Origin: Megamerina dolium
Lineage: Eukaryota > Arthropoda > Insecta > Diptera > Megamerinidae
DNA length: 64,000 nucleotides
Direction: 5' to 3'
Assembly: GCA_963854835.1 (NCBI GenBank)
Contig: OY978526.1
Coordinates: 46,632,140 to 46,696,139, forward strand
Position numbers and translations under genes: made by a program. The notes under the pieces were generated by a model. It was not told the origin of the DNA, ran no database searches, and saw only the letters and a list, made by a program, of their open reading frames with translations. Of the stretch, positions 32,614-54,669 are shown piece after piece; position 1 is the first letter of the stretch; each line of letters opens with the position of its first letter.

Positions 32614-34930
32614 TCAATGTTCTGTAATATTTCGACGATGTTGCATTTGTAATTCGAAACGACGATTTGAGCGAACTCCTCGTATTACATTTAGATTGCG
32701 AGCAGATGCAGATGTTGTAGTTGCAATACTGGAATTGGCACTACGTCCCTTAAACATTTCTATATGTCTCTGACGACGAATCGAACTTTTATTCGCCAAA
32801 GTATTTTTTCCCGATGCTGAAGTTGCTGTGGTTTCAGTTGCAGCATCAGCAACTGTCGCAACAGTTGCAGATGCAATTGAAGCATTGAGCGCAAAAACTT
32901 TCATTGCGTTTGGTTTGTTTTCAATAATTGTAGACAAATTGAAAGCAGGTTTTCTTAGGCCTTGTGGATGTTGATGTTGTTGTGCCACTGGTTTGCACGG
33001 TTTCTTCGTTGGCGTTGGTTGCGATACCTTGTTGTTGATAGCTTTTGGCATATTTGCATGACCTTTATATGTAGCTGTTTTTGACACTCCTACTCTTCCA
33101 CCTCCTCGTGCTTGTATCGGTTTAATGAGAGCTAATTTTGGATTTGGCAATCTACGTAATCTCTCCATTTCATCAGTATTAATATCCATTATTGATGACA
33201 AACCAGGTAATTTTTTGAAATCGTCCATTGATTTTGCATCATCATCAATGTTGACATTATTGACAGCTAAATAGGATCCTGGTAGTCTACGCAATATTTC
33301 CATTTCAATACCATTAATATCCTTTAACTTCTTCGCTTCATCAATTAGTTTTACGTCATCGCCAAGATTAATTTTCTTTAATGCTTTTGGTTTATCAGCA
33401 GCGGCTGTCGTTTTGTAATTCTGCTTTTCATGTATTTTCGTGCTTGAGGCACTTTTCTGAGTTGATGCTGTAATGAAAATGCGGCGATGTACATGCGTCC
33501 GTAAAAATGAAAATCTCAGTATAAAAAAAAATCAAATATTTTGTTCACGTACCTGTAACCGTTTTGACTGCAGAACTGGTAAGCAATTTAGCACGCTCTG
33601 CTTTACGTTGCACATGGTCAACAAGATTTTCCATTTTACTAAAATGTTTCTGATGAATCGCAGCGAAATTCGGTAATTTTGTGCGCTGCAAACGAGGTTT
33701 CTGTGGCGTTTGAGCAATCTTTTTCGGCGTAGTTCCTTCTAAAAATGTTTAAATATTAAAAAAAAATATAAACAAAAATAAAGAAATAATTATTGTTTTT
33801 AAATTTGACCTAATAAGTTTGTTCAAAAACTTCCTATTATTTTGCCTCATTTTTTTTTTTAGTTTTAGTTTTTTTCCCCCCGTTTCTAATTAGCTGTCTC
33901 AGTCCAGTCTGAGATGCTAATATAAAAGGACTTTCCAAACTACATGTACCAAAACACTACTATTTCTTAATTTATATATTGTACAAAGAAATAAGTATGT
34001 ATTAGTGAAATAAACATGTTAAATTACATTTCCAATCCCATATATCAACTTCTATATTAAATATTATAAATTTTTTATTTACCCGTTTTGTTTTTTGTAG
34101 AGGTGCAAATTAATAACGACTCATCAAAAGACAGTGAACGATGTTTACGACGTTTGGTGATATCTGATAAGAAATATTAATTTTTAAACAATCATTGTGT
34201 TCAAGTAATAATTGATCTTACATGAATTCGATTCTTCGATTTCTTCATTCGATTCCTTTGTGCGTAAATCTACTTCTCCATCTTTTCTATGTTCCACTTC
34301 TTCTACTAATAACTCTTCTAAGGCCACCTCAATCTTCTCAATCTTATTTTCCACAACTTTCCTCTGTATCACCTTTTCCTCTTCTGCCGATGCGTCATCT
34401 TTGCTACTCATTACATCTTTCAAGCATTCCTTATTAATTTCGTCCATTTGTAGATATGCTTGCTCGTCATCCTCATCTACTACACCAGCAAGTATATCCT
34501 TAACTTCATGTCCGTTTTCATCTAAATCTAATTTTTTTTGTGTTTTTTGATCACGACGAACCTTGCGTCCACGTCTTTGTGACACTCTTCCAACTTTAGC
34601 AGGTGTCCACCTTGATTCAAAAACATCACCTTCAGCACCTCCAACTTGGTCATTGCTGTTACCCTTCACAGTTGAACGTAGCTTTCTCGTGCTACTAATT
34701 ATTTCATTATACTCCTTTATTGGCTTAATACTTTTACGGTTGCTACGACGAGGAGTTTGTAAAGCATCCTGTAAAATAGTAAAGTGCAATGTTTGCTCTG
34801 GCATATGTTCAGCATGACGCCGCTTTGGTGTCTTAGGTGGAGGATGCATATGCTCTTTATCCTCACTTTCAAGTTCTGACAGAACTATCTCATTTTCCAA
34901 ATTGGCAATTTCACAAGTTCTCGTAGACAT
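32614..34930 (-). CDS. NuSAP-like nucleolar/spindle-associated protein, four exons
   Basis: The exons, read on the minus strand, are 34930-34222, 34163-34083, 33738-33553 and 33467-32614. All introns are GT-AG, phase 1 throughout, and the CDS is 1830 bp for 609 aa. The start is the first ATG of the open exon. Exon 1 is acidic with basic patches (RRGRKVRRDQKTQKK) and a TPKRRH motif; exon 3 has LPNFAAIHQKHFSKMENLV followed by basic residues, which resembles the PNFKKLHEAHF motif of vertebrate NuSAP1. Near the C-terminus two imperfect EILRRLPGSYLAV / RLRRLPNPKLALI repeats precede low-complexity Ala/Thr and a basic end. I infer a chromatin- or microtubule-binding mitotic protein; the family call rests on one motif plus composition. 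Confidence 0.6.
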
Positions 34931-35900
34931 AACGGATTGAGTTGAATTCCTTCCGATTCTTGCTTAATGTGTTTTTCACTATTAAATACACATTGAAACT
35001 AAGTAAACGAAATAGTAATGTAACTTAATAATCATACCTGAATCCAAAACTATATTCTTGTTTATTAACTTATTTAGCAAATAACTCCAACGAAATTATG
35101 CTTTAGACCGCGTCGCTTGCTACAAATATTTTGATTTGATATAGTCGTTGCTTTTGAATTTTCTTAGCCATACTCGAAAAGTGACATCACTTGCACTCGT
35201 ATGACAGTGATGCTATTCCACACATTAAGCGACAACCAAATTGATTGCGGCTACAACTTTTCATTACAGATTGACTGCGAATGCAACATTGCAACACCTA
35301 TCAATGCTTATGCTAACGACGTAAAAACGTAGAACGTGTCAGCTGACACGACCTATCTTATGGGAATGTCGTGTTAACGAAAACTCACCACCGTATGACG
35401 GTGACGTAGACGTTGCTCGGAGCGGAGAAAATCAATGCAATTTTGTATGTTCTTACGTACGGGCGGTACGTACGTACGCTACGTCGGTGGCTAGTTGCAG
35501 CATTAGATAGCATGGCTTTCTTATGTAGACACACGAAATGACTGCAACACTGCAACATAACAACAATTTACGCAGTGGTCCACTTCAATCTATTCCTAGT
35601 TTGACATGCTACAAAATGATATGTAGGCAATTACCAACACTGAGATAACTCAATTTAGCTTGTTTTTTTTGCTCGAAGTACTAAAAAATATTTTACATGT
35701 AACACATTTAATGATAGTTGTGTTTTATTTTTGGAAAATGTATTTTAATGATTTAATGATGCAAACATCATCACAACTTTTGTTGCAGACGCCATCTTGT
35801 CGGCGTGTTGCGATGTTGCAGCCGCAGTGAATCTTTTTACAATTTAAATCACCTAAATCTGTCATAAAAATAATATTGGTGTGAGAAAGCACTACATCGA
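34931..35900. other. Upstream region of the NuSAP-like gene
   Basis: No further exon is evident. A perfect 16 bp palindrome CGTGTCAGCTGACACG lies at 35335-35350 and contains a CAGCTG E-box; CG-rich ACGTACG repeats lie near 35455-35490. These could be promoter elements, which is speculative. Confidence 0.4.
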
Positions 35901-36179
35901 TTTCTAGTTAAAAATTGCAGCTACTAGCTAGTACAATATACATGTTCCCATGGCTATCGGATGCTCGTCCCGGAACATATTCTGGTCATTCCAGGTTAAG
36001 GATTGAAAACTCAGCACTACAAAACTTTTCCACATACGCACACATACGCTTTGTGCTCATTGTATGTCATCAGATCATTTTTTCGCTTGACTCTCAGACC
36101 TTGCCGGCTACTTTGCTTGCATTACTTCTCCTTTGTGTATGTGTGGAATGAATTCCGGGCCTTACTTAAGTTTGCTCAT

Positions 36180-38140
36180 TCTGCGGTGCCGCCATTCACC
36201 GGAATGCGATTTCGGTAAGATGCAACAGCTGTGGCGGTTGGTATCACCAGCGTTCTTCTTCTGGCCTGCAGAGGCATAGAGAATGGAATACTGGCTTCAT
36301 AGCCCGATGTTGCAGGTAGCCCGCTTCACATACATCGGCTACATCACCAATACGGAGCTCTGCTCTGGTCTACACAATTATAGCGACTGCAGATTGCGGA
36401 CTTCGTCAGTGCAGCATCACGAGTACAGCATCCTCTACTTGCGCAATCATCGCGTTTGCGTATATGTATGTGTTTCCGGTTCGAGTGTTCAAATGTGGAC
36501 AGAAACGTCTATAGCTGTGCTCCGTCGGTGCATCCTTCCAACTAACTCTCCCACATCAAACATCCCGTGCGCCTTTAAGATAATGCAGCAATGCTTTAAG
36601 GTAAAAAATAACCGAAATCACCAGCTGTATGACACGGCATGGTATAACCATTGCTGCTGTGCAGGAAACAAAGTTTACGGCAAACGGGGGGACCGTCATA
36701 GAGACGCTGGGGGAGGCCTTGCGTTAATTTTACATAGTTCAGTAAGATACAGATCCATCTTTCTTCCTAGCCCAACAGTTAACGACCGCCACACGGAGAT
36801 ACACAGCATAGATAGCTCTCACTTCACTGCCATCAATGATGATTAGCCTACAAGAATCAGCTCTAATTGCTCCAGCTCGCCCGACCTGGTCATTTTGAGT
36901 TCCCCCTACTTACGTATGATATGTGGATGACAGACATTGCTTTGAGCTCCGACCACATAGCAATTATAATCTCGGTAGATAAAACAGAGGAGTTCATGCC
37001 TCCGAAAAGCGGACGTATGTATATTAACTTCGTAAATGGCCAACTGGCCGAAATTCACCGAATTTTCTAAGAGCGTGTTTGCTCGGAAGATTACAGGTGG
37101 AAAACGCAACACTCCGAAGAATTTTATTAAAAGCGATGTCCGGGTCGATACCGGCGGGTAGAACACACCGGCTTCGCCCATATTTCTCCAGTGAGGCGAT
37201 GGTACTTCAGTATGAACGAGACAGAATCCGCTTTATGAATCCTGCTCACCTGCAGGATTAACCATCTAGATGATTGTGCAGGTGGCTTCAGGAAATTATG
37301 GGCTACCATCCGAGGGCTGACTAACAAGAACATAAGAAACTCCCAAGTTGCAATCTCTTTCGGAGGGCCTTTGGACAGCGGAGGAAAGTGTGCATTATCG
37401 TTCTGCAGACAATTTGTTGAGCATTCAAATCGGCCCGATGCAACTACGTGCCCAATTATGAGGAGGCTCAAAGCACTGAATTTCGATTCCCCATATGACA
37501 CGTTTACCCCCGGAGAGGTCAAGGCCACTATCAAATGAGCGAAGGGCTCCAAAGCCATTGGACTGGGCCTGGGCCCATTGGGCATCGAATTAAAATAAAA
37601 TAAATAAATAAAATAAATAAAATAAATAAAATAAATAAAATAAATAAAATAAATAAATAAATAAATAAAAGCATTTAACACTGTCAGCCACGCATTTTTG
37701 CTTAGGGATTCACTGGAGTCTTCGCTGCCAAATGCAACCGAGTTCCGCGAACGACGCTCGAAGTATAGGATGGTGAAGAAAGGTTTTCCTCAGAGTAGAG
37801 TATTCTCACCCCTCCTTATCAATTTTTACATCTTCAAATTGGCACAACCGCCATCACGGATGAAATTGGTGTCTTATGGGGATGACTGCACCATTCTGGC
37901 CACAGGTCATGACATCGGGTCGCTCTACGACAGCGTTAACAGATATATTGCCGATTTGTCTCGTTTTTCCGATCAAGAAATCCAATACTTCCACCTGAAA
38001 AGTCAACTGTGACGGTCTTTACAACCTGGACCAGAGAAGTGAGAACAGCGCTCAATATTATCGTAGACAGAAATGTCATACCTACTCTCAATAATCCCAA
38101 AATACTCGACTTTTCCCCAAAAATACTGATGGTCGCAAAG
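36180..38140 (+). mobile_element. Degraded jockey-superfamily retrotransposon, internally deleted
   Basis: A Cys/His finger CGAAIHRNAISVRCNSC (about 36184-36234) precedes an endonuclease remnant with GGGLALILHSSVRYRS (near 36710-36756) and SDHIAIIISV (near 36950). The RT part resumes with GPLDSGGKCALSFCRQFV and continues FPQSRVFSPLLINFYI, then LVSYGDDCTILA near 37870-37905, where the usual YADD box reads YGDD, then IPTLNNPKILDFSPK. The centre of RT is missing and replaced by a TAAA-rich microsatellite at 37590-37670. Many frame breaks are present. Confidence 0.8.
37590..37670. repeat. (AAATA)n/(AAAT)n microsatellite inside the RT remnant
   Basis: A run of AAATAA units separates two parts of the reverse transcriptase; frames across it are Tyr/Phe/Ile repeats. 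Confidence 0.9.
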
Positions 38141-38384
38141 CCGTCATCGGGTCTCTAAGAGCTATTTTAATTCAGCAAAGACGTTTATCCGAAAGTACAG
38201 ATGGTTGTGCTGCCGGAGTGGCGCTTGTGAGATTTTTCGCTCCTAGCCGAAGTACGGCTATCAAAAAAGACTTTTATCCGAAAATACTGATGGTTGCGGA
38301 ACGAAATTTGAAGACATACAGGTAATTCTATCGAAAGCCATCCATATTGAAAAATTTCATGAAGTATCAATTTTTAAAAAATAT

Positions 38385-38412
38385 TGTAACGAGTATCGAT
38401 GGTTGGTTATAA
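38385..38412 (+). mobile_element. Isolated LTR tip preceded by ATAT
   Basis: TGTAACGAGTATCGATGG is the beginning of the gypsy-family LTR (subtype as in 4484-4524) and is preceded by ATAT (38381-38384), as in the 15-27 kb array. It is interrupted after ~25 bp by a SINE. Confidence 0.75.
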
Positions 38413-38733
38413 ATAAATAAATATGTGGCACTTAAAGCCCCGAAGGGCTCATTGGCCGAGCTCTTCTTCCATTACGGTTGTGCGTGATAAATTTTGGACA
38501 ATATTAGAAAGTACCTACTTATTTCAGCCGGTTCCGAACGGCAGAACCCTTGTGACATCGCTTTTTCTGAGCTTTGTCACAGAGTTCTTTTAGAAGCTTT
38601 TTCATGGCAAGTTGTCACTGTCGGAAGAATTGCCAATTGCTTGCCGACAGGTGGGTACCGTTCGAAAGAAAAATCTTTTCGATATTAAATTTGTTATGCA
38701 TCAGCCGGGGATTGAACCACGACCTACAGATCG
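38413..38733 (-). mobile_element. tRNA-derived SINE, 5'-truncated
   Basis: Same family as 28894-29249 and 45709-46071. The copy starts within the tRNA-like head (B box GGTTCAATCCC present, A box lost). A target duplication GGTTATAA lies at 38405-38412 and 38734-38741. Confidence 0.88.
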
Positions 38734-38799
38734 GGTTATAAGTGTCACATTTAAAAAATATTTTTATTTATTTATTTATTAAGAGCTTAATGAACAATA

Positions 38800-39864
38800 G
38801 AATTGTTAAACAAACTAAAAACGCAGCGCTAGCAACGGAGGCTTTCGGATGGCTGGTGAAAAGTAACTGGTTTAAATACGCCACAGAAGATCAGAATCCT
38901 TCAGTTTGGTTTGCCTCTGCTGCTCTATAAGTCGATAGACATCGCTTTTACAGAAGAGATTTGATGTGATGGTAAGAGTAATGCTCATATCCTTGGCAGT
39001 ACTGTCAGCGACTGTATTACCATTGATGTCGGAATGTCCTGGCACCTACATGATTCTGATTTTATGGGGGTGGGCAATCAGGATATATCTTATGCCTCCG
39101 ATGATGCGATTGGAGTTATTAAAGTTTTTGATGGCCTGAAAACAGGAATTGCTGTCTGTGCATATGGTAAACTTCCCATTCGATTATGACGCATACTGCA
39201 TAGCGTAGAGAACAGCTGTTGCTTCGGCGGTGAAAATTGAGCAAAACGAAATTAGAGTCCCGTACGATATTGGCTCACCACTTTCTTCCACAACCGCGAA
39301 AGAAGTGTAATTTGCTTTGGAACCGTCAATGTAGATTAGCTGCCAACTGGATTTTTTAAGATGTGATGCAATTTCCAAAAAACGCGCTCTATACTCCTCC
39401 GATGTCGTATTAGATTTTGGGAGGTAACTTAAGTCGTTTATTAATGATGATTTATTCAGCGACCAAGGCGGATGATGACCAAATCTCGGCGATAATATTC
39501 TTGAGGGGAGTCCATTGTCTTTTGCAAAGGTGGCACATTTATAAATGGAAGAAAGTATTTTAGGCGTTTTTGTACGCATAGCTGCCGAATTAATATCTTT
39601 TTGCAGGAAAGTATTAGACTTGAAAGCGAGCTTAGGGTAAAGTTTCCTTATACTGTCCTCCGCAAAGTCGGCTAGCGACGGTAAACCTGATTCTGCCAGG
39701 ATGTTCTTTATTGGAGAAGTTGGAAATGCGCGTATGGATCGCCGGACCGCAGTATGGTAAGGGGAAGCCAGCAACTTGAGATAGTTTTTTGAGTGTTGGC
39801 CATATATTTCTAACCCATAGTTTATAGAGGATAAGATGAGCGCCTTTGTAACGTTGACCAGCAA
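38800..39864 (-). pseudogene. RT thumb and RNase H of the I-clade element
   Basis: After a thumb/connection segment (MLVNVTKALILSSINYGLE), YIDGSKANYTSF gives the first RNase H catalytic Asp and FTAEATAVLYAMQYA its Glu. A stop and frame shift at about 39184 precede the remainder, with TICTDSNSC and VPGHSDINGN. It is inactive. Confidence 0.8.
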
Positions 39865-39894
39865 TTCAGAGTTGATGAGCGAGCGTTTACAAGA

Positions 39895-41139
39895 TTAAAA
39901 TTTAACAATGTTTAACTTAAAGAATATTCTGTCTCTAACATATTTACAGTGATATTTAAAGGAATACTTAGAATCTAAAACTATACCTAGAAACTTATGA
40001 CTATCTGTACAAGATATATTTACATTGTTATATGTAAGCGGAGGTATATTACAGTTATGTTTCTTACAAATATGTAGTAGTTTAGTTTTATTGGGAGAGA
40101 TTGAAGCACCTGAAGAAAGGGACCATGAGGAAATGAGTGATAGGATGTCAGAAAAGTTAGCCATTACGTCATTTAGGTCTTGGGTTTTACAAAATAGCAA
40201 CACATCATCCGCATACATTTGGTAGGAAATAAAAGGGAAATGGGAAAAAATGTTACTAAGCTCATCAAAAGCTATAATGAAAAGGATAACGGATAGAGAT
40301 GAACCCTGCGGGGTTCCATTGTCTAGGGGAAACGTAGGGGATCGGACGTTGGAAATAAGAACGCTAAGTTTACGAGACGACAGGAAAGATTTAATAAAGT
40401 TGTAAATTCTTGGTCCAACCTTCCACTTGTTGAGCTGTCTTAAAACGACCTGTATACTTATTCGATCGAAAGCCTTGTCAAAATCTATGGATAGAAGCGA
40501 AATATGATTTCTCCTTGACAAGGATTCGGAAACAAAGTGATCGAGGTGTAATAGAGCGTCAATCGTACCTTGCCCCTTCTTGAAGGCGACTTGGTTGTGG
40601 TGAATGAGTTTATTTGCGTGCACGTACCATGATAGTCTAGTAGCAACAATTTTTTCCATTAATATGCCTAAGCAGTGAAGAAGGGATATAGGACGGTAGC
40701 TGTTTACCTCGCATCGAGTTTTGCCAGATTTTAGGATAGGGACGATGGAACTAGTCTTCCAAAGAATGGGATAATTATCAGAGAAGATGTTGTAATGTTT
40801 GAGGAGGCGTGATAGAAGGGAAAAAGGGATATGCTTTATAATGGGATAAGATATTTTATCAAACCCTGGCGTTCTACCTTTAACTGATGAGAGAGCGCAT
40901 TGGAGTTCGTGTAGAGATAAATCACCATCCAACTTCTTGGAGGAAGAAGATAAGCTTGGAGGAGTAGGTCGGTTGGAATGGAGTTGGGAAACTTTGCTAA
41001 GAGAAAATTCATGGGGGAAGCTGGAATCAGAAGAGGCGTTGGAGAAGTGTGTGGCAACGCATGGGTTTAGGGTAATACGGACGGACGGATAAAGTTCTCC
41101 AAGCGATTTCAATTTTTTCTGGGAGGTGGTATTTGTCAA
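39895..41139 (-). pseudogene. Reverse transcriptase of the I-clade element
   Basis: A 414-codon frame carries YPIIKHIPFSLLSRL, SYRPISLLHCLGILMEKI, LLSIDFDKAFDRISIQVVL, NGTPQGSSLSVILF and the catalytic YADDVLLF box (near 40200-40222), then KFLGIVLDSKYSF of the thumb. The stop at 39895 is followed at once by an RNase H frame. No endonuclease precedes it. Confidence 0.88.
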
Positions 41140-41665
41140 ATGTTAGCAGGATGGTGCCGGTATATTTGCGGGAACCTTCGCTGATCTTGGAGAATTTGAA
41201 AGCAGATATCACATCATTTTCCTTGAGTCCTTCAACAATTTCCTCTTCAGACAAGTGAGAGAGAAAAAGAGCATATATTGTACCTTTGACGAAGTTGAGT
41301 GATTCATGTGATTTTACTATAATATCTGTAACTCCAGGTAACCTATTGGCAGCTAGAAATTTGTCAGCAATTGTCTTGTTTTTAACAAGTAATAGCAGTG
41401 ATCCGTCTTGAAGCTCAGTGATGTTGTTGACCTCTTTACTTATTGCTTGTATGCCCTTGTATATAGCGAAACAGGATAGAGTTGTTAGCGGTTTCTTTTC
41501 ATCACTGGAACTGATAACCAAGAACTTGGGGTCATCTTTTTTAGCGATTGAAAGTTCCGGAAATATATTCAATGGATAAGTTTCTGACTTTTTACGTTTG
41601 GCTTTAGGTGATGGGGACAAAGGTGCGAACCTATTGTTCCCAAATTTAGTGGCCCCGGGGGCCAC
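41055..41665 (-). pseudogene. Gag of the I-clade element, C-terminally deleted
   Basis: The protein of about 203 residues contains CFAIYKGIQAISKEVNNI, LLLLVKNKTIADKF and YTGTILLTFDKYHLPEKI, typical of I-factor-like ORF1. The Cys/His knuckles expected after RPYYPKPMRC are absent through deletion. Confidence 0.75.
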
Positions 41666-41699
41666 AGCTTCAATTTATGTGATTGAATGTAAAAAACAA

Positions 41700-42748
41700 T
41701 CGACCGAAAAACAATAAAAAAAATATAACTGTAGAAAAGCGACCGTTTATTAAACACACGCAAAGAGAATAGTAAATATCATGATAGAAATCAAACGCGA
41801 CTGTATGCTACGAGAGTTCGTTGGTGACAGTATATAAAAAAAAAGAATGTGTGACTTTCAGTTAAAAATTTAAGTAAAATCATTGATCACCTATTTTAGC
41901 ATGTACGCGTTTTAAGCATCCTATGCTTCTATGCTTTGCGCTATGAAACCTGTCCCATATAACTACAGTGGTTTTACATTTTTGACAGCCACGTAGGGTG
42001 CGAAAATGGTAGAACCACTTTCAGCTTGACAAAAGCGTGATAATGAAAAGCATAAGCATCTCTGGTATGTACCAAAAATCAAAAAATTCTAAACTGGCAG
42101 CACTTATTAGAACTATGGAAAATATTTGTTGTCCAAAAAACAACACTGCCAACGCATTTGTATATGTAGTATATTCACACGTAAAATATGCAAGAGTAGA
42201 CTAAAGTTAATTATTCGTACAGAAATTAAAGTAAATCTGTTTATTTATAAAATGAGACGGAAGTGCCAAAAAATATAGCTTCGATAAAATAAGTAAGGTA
42301 TGCGCGAACTAACTGCCAATATTGTTGAGTGTTATAAAAAGGCGAAACAAGTGATCTAATGGTCCGCTGACATTGATTACCTAAATGTATATGTAAAAGT
42401 ATTGCTAAAAAGAAAAACCTTGAGCAGGTGTGGGCTGTATAAATAACTAAATTTTGTTCATTTTTTCTAAATGGTCAAAATAGATTTTAAAAAAATATTT
42501 AAATGGTACCAATGGCATTGGTATTTAATTATAAAATACCTATTGAATAGATCTAATTGCTAGGAACCTGATTAGAAACGGCTGATAGACTACAGTCGAC
42601 GAAATTGAAATCATATCTATAATTAGTAAAACAAGACATAATTTGTTAGCAGAAGAACGCATGCAAATACTTAAGTTCAATACTCTCGTTTTGCAGGTTA
42701 TTTTCGCTTTCGGTAGGAAAACGCACATATGCATGTACTATTGACATT
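41700..42748. other. Upstream region of the ANKS1-like gene
   Basis: AT-rich, without a recognised gene or repeat. It should contain promoter and 5' UTR sequence for the gene starting at 42749, but no motif is strong enough to call. Confidence 0.4.
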
Positions 42749-52322
<9,574 letters not shown>

Positions 52323-52464
52323 ATATTTCTATTTATTTAATTATTAAATTGTTTATACATTTTCGTTTTCTTATTTCAACGCATGAGCTTTATATCCCAC
52401 GGATGCCTATGTATCACGGCGCGTCTCCACAGTCAAAAATTATTGCCAGATATAAGTTTATGAG

Positions 52465-52549
52465 TGGGAATATCGCTGTATAGATGAATATGTAGAAATG
52501 TCAGAGCCCATATCAGTTTAATAATTCACCTACTATGCCGTTGCCTAGT
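52465..52549 (+). pseudogene. Partial duplicate of ANKS1 exon 5
   Basis: This 85 bp matches exon 5 positions 50073-50171 with one substitution and a 14 bp deletion (GCAGAAATACAAAA). It lies 143 bp past the ANKS1 stop codon, outside the coding sequence. Confidence 0.9.
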
Positions 52550-54669
52550 AAATACGTGTGGGCATTTTTATCTTGTTTGGAGCGATTAAGAACTTAAAAA
52601 AACTACAAAAAATTGATAAAGAAAATTTCGACGAATTCGTTTTTGGAATAAAGAAGACTTCATGATTCGGAAGCACATCTCTTAATAGATTAGAAATGAA
52701 AATTTGGTTGCCAAATTAGCAACCTCACAGAATGTGGCAGACAATATTTGTCAAGATAACAGCTCTGATAATTACTGCCTTCCATGAGCAATACGCTGTT
52801 TCCATTGGCAATATATTGCCTGATAGCATTATCAAGATAAAAACTTTTGCTGTGGAGATGCCCCTTTATCGTATAATTGCATACAATTATTATTGTGTAT
52901 TTTGTTTTGCTAGTGCATTATGCCATTCTGCATATTTATATTTTTATAGTGAAATATATTTAGAAGGTGAAACAACTCTGTTCGATTACTGGATTATGTC
53001 AATAGTAAATGCAAAACTTTGGTACTAACTTTATGGGATAATTCATCAAGGATGACAGAACGCTAAGGTTGCGCCCTCTTTTACCTTTAATCGGTTCTCA
53101 GTAAATTTAACAGAATCAGTTGTGTATGTGACATTTTGTCATTTCTGACATAAGCGAAAAATTACGAATAGTAGGCAAATAAGAAGTGTCAAAATCCCAT
53201 ACAAAAGGTAAATAAAACTGCAAACATTTATATAAAATTGTAAAATAATCAATATTTATTACTTTATTATAAAAAATATTAGAAGGAACAAGTAAATAAA
53301 TATACAGCGAAAATATATACGTAACCTAAAGTGACCAGAAGTTGCTCAAGTGGAAAAGCTGTGGACCAAAATATGTAAATAAAAGCGAAATGGTTTCGTG
53401 TTTTCATTATAAGTTTCATTGTGCTCATATGTAAACATGTATGAATATTAAAAAATAATTAAATAATTATATCAATAATTAATTAAGAATTAAAAAGGAA
53501 TTAATACAAACTATTCTAGTTCTATTCTAGTGAATTTTCTCTTTTTCTTATGAGCGGCTTCTTCAATTTCTTTGTTTAGTTTTCTAATCTTGAAGAACAT
53601 CCTCGCCCAGAAGAACAATTTCTTTATCTTAATATTGCAATTAATTCTGGAAGATAGCTCAATATGTTTTTATACAAAATTGTTTGTTATGAGCAACCCA
53701 TTTCCATTAATTTTCTTACATTCTTGGGCAAGTTTTGCTAAACTCCTTTTTAAAACATGTATGTACAATTGTACAACTATCTTTGATTGGTCCAACGGTT
53801 GTATGCAAATTAAAACGTTTTAGTTTTTGGTGGGCGGAGTTAACGATTGTACAACGGATTGGAGCGGATTGGTTTGCTTGTTGTAGGTAGATCGTATAAC
53901 AATCCATGTTTACATTTGTCGCTATAGTTGATTTCAAGGCAAAAAACCGGTATCATCGATTCCGCATTTTGTAAAGTGATAAACGTGATGAATATGAGAA
54001 TAATAAAGTTGGACAAGGCATTGTACATCATGTTGCTACGTGTATACTAAACAGCCATCCAATGCATTGTACAACGTGTTTAACCAACAGTAAGAGCGTT
54101 TATACTCTGCATAACAATTCAATAAATCAATGGATTTGTTCGCTACGTAATAGTTTTTCCAAATTATTTTGTGGGATTCATGCAATGGTTTAAAAGCTAT
54201 GTAAATCTTATAAGATTATGCGCTCGTAAATGAACTGTCATATATTTGTATGAAAAATATTTTACGCGCCTCGTAAAAGTTTACGCGATGATTTCATCGT
54301 GAAATGCAACGGTCTGAAATGCAACTCTGGTGCACATAGTTTTCTGTATACGTTAAATCATAGGTAAATATACTTAATTTATGTTAAGGATAATTACTTT
54401 CATTTTTCACAAATATTTTGTATTATTCCACTTCTGCTAGTTTTCGACATTTTTATTTTGTTGTTACAATAACATGCTGATTGATTTACGGCCTTTACAC
54501 GATGACTTGTTTGTTGCATTCATACAATAGTGGGATTCATTGCATGAATCCCATTATTATTTTTTACTGGAAATGCGTACCAGTTTTGGCATACACCAAA
54601 AACCATTAAAAAAAGAGGGGAAATGAAGAAAGCGTATTATTTTCTCTCTGTGATGATTGTTGCACATAA
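52550..54669. other. Intergenic region, nothing firm
   Basis: A 98-codon frame at 52732-53028 is rich in Ile/Tyr/Phe and has no recognised domain. An imperfect 14 bp hairpin lies at 54524-54557 (GGGATTCA/TGAATCCC core). No RNA gene or transposase is seen. Confidence 0.4.

Larger units (their letters stand above)
38770..41665 (-). mobile_element. I-clade non-LTR retrotransposon with gag-to-RT deletion
   Basis: On the minus strand the order is gag (41665 to ~41055), reverse transcriptase (41139-39895), and RNase H (39864 to ~38800). The Gag frame ends at PMRC, where a zinc knuckle and endonuclease should follow; instead it runs straight into the RT region in another frame. The element is therefore internally deleted. 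RNase H is frameshifted near 39184 but retains VPGHSDINGN near 39040. Confidence 0.82.

Noticed and set aside
34212..34817. Plus-strand frames at 34212-34550 and 34563-34817
   Set aside because: They lie opposite exon 1 of the minus-strand NuSAP-like gene, which has consistent splice sites and phases.
53572..54031. Small frames on both strands between ANKS1 and OGFOD1
   Set aside because: Composition follows AT-rich DNA and no motif is recognised.
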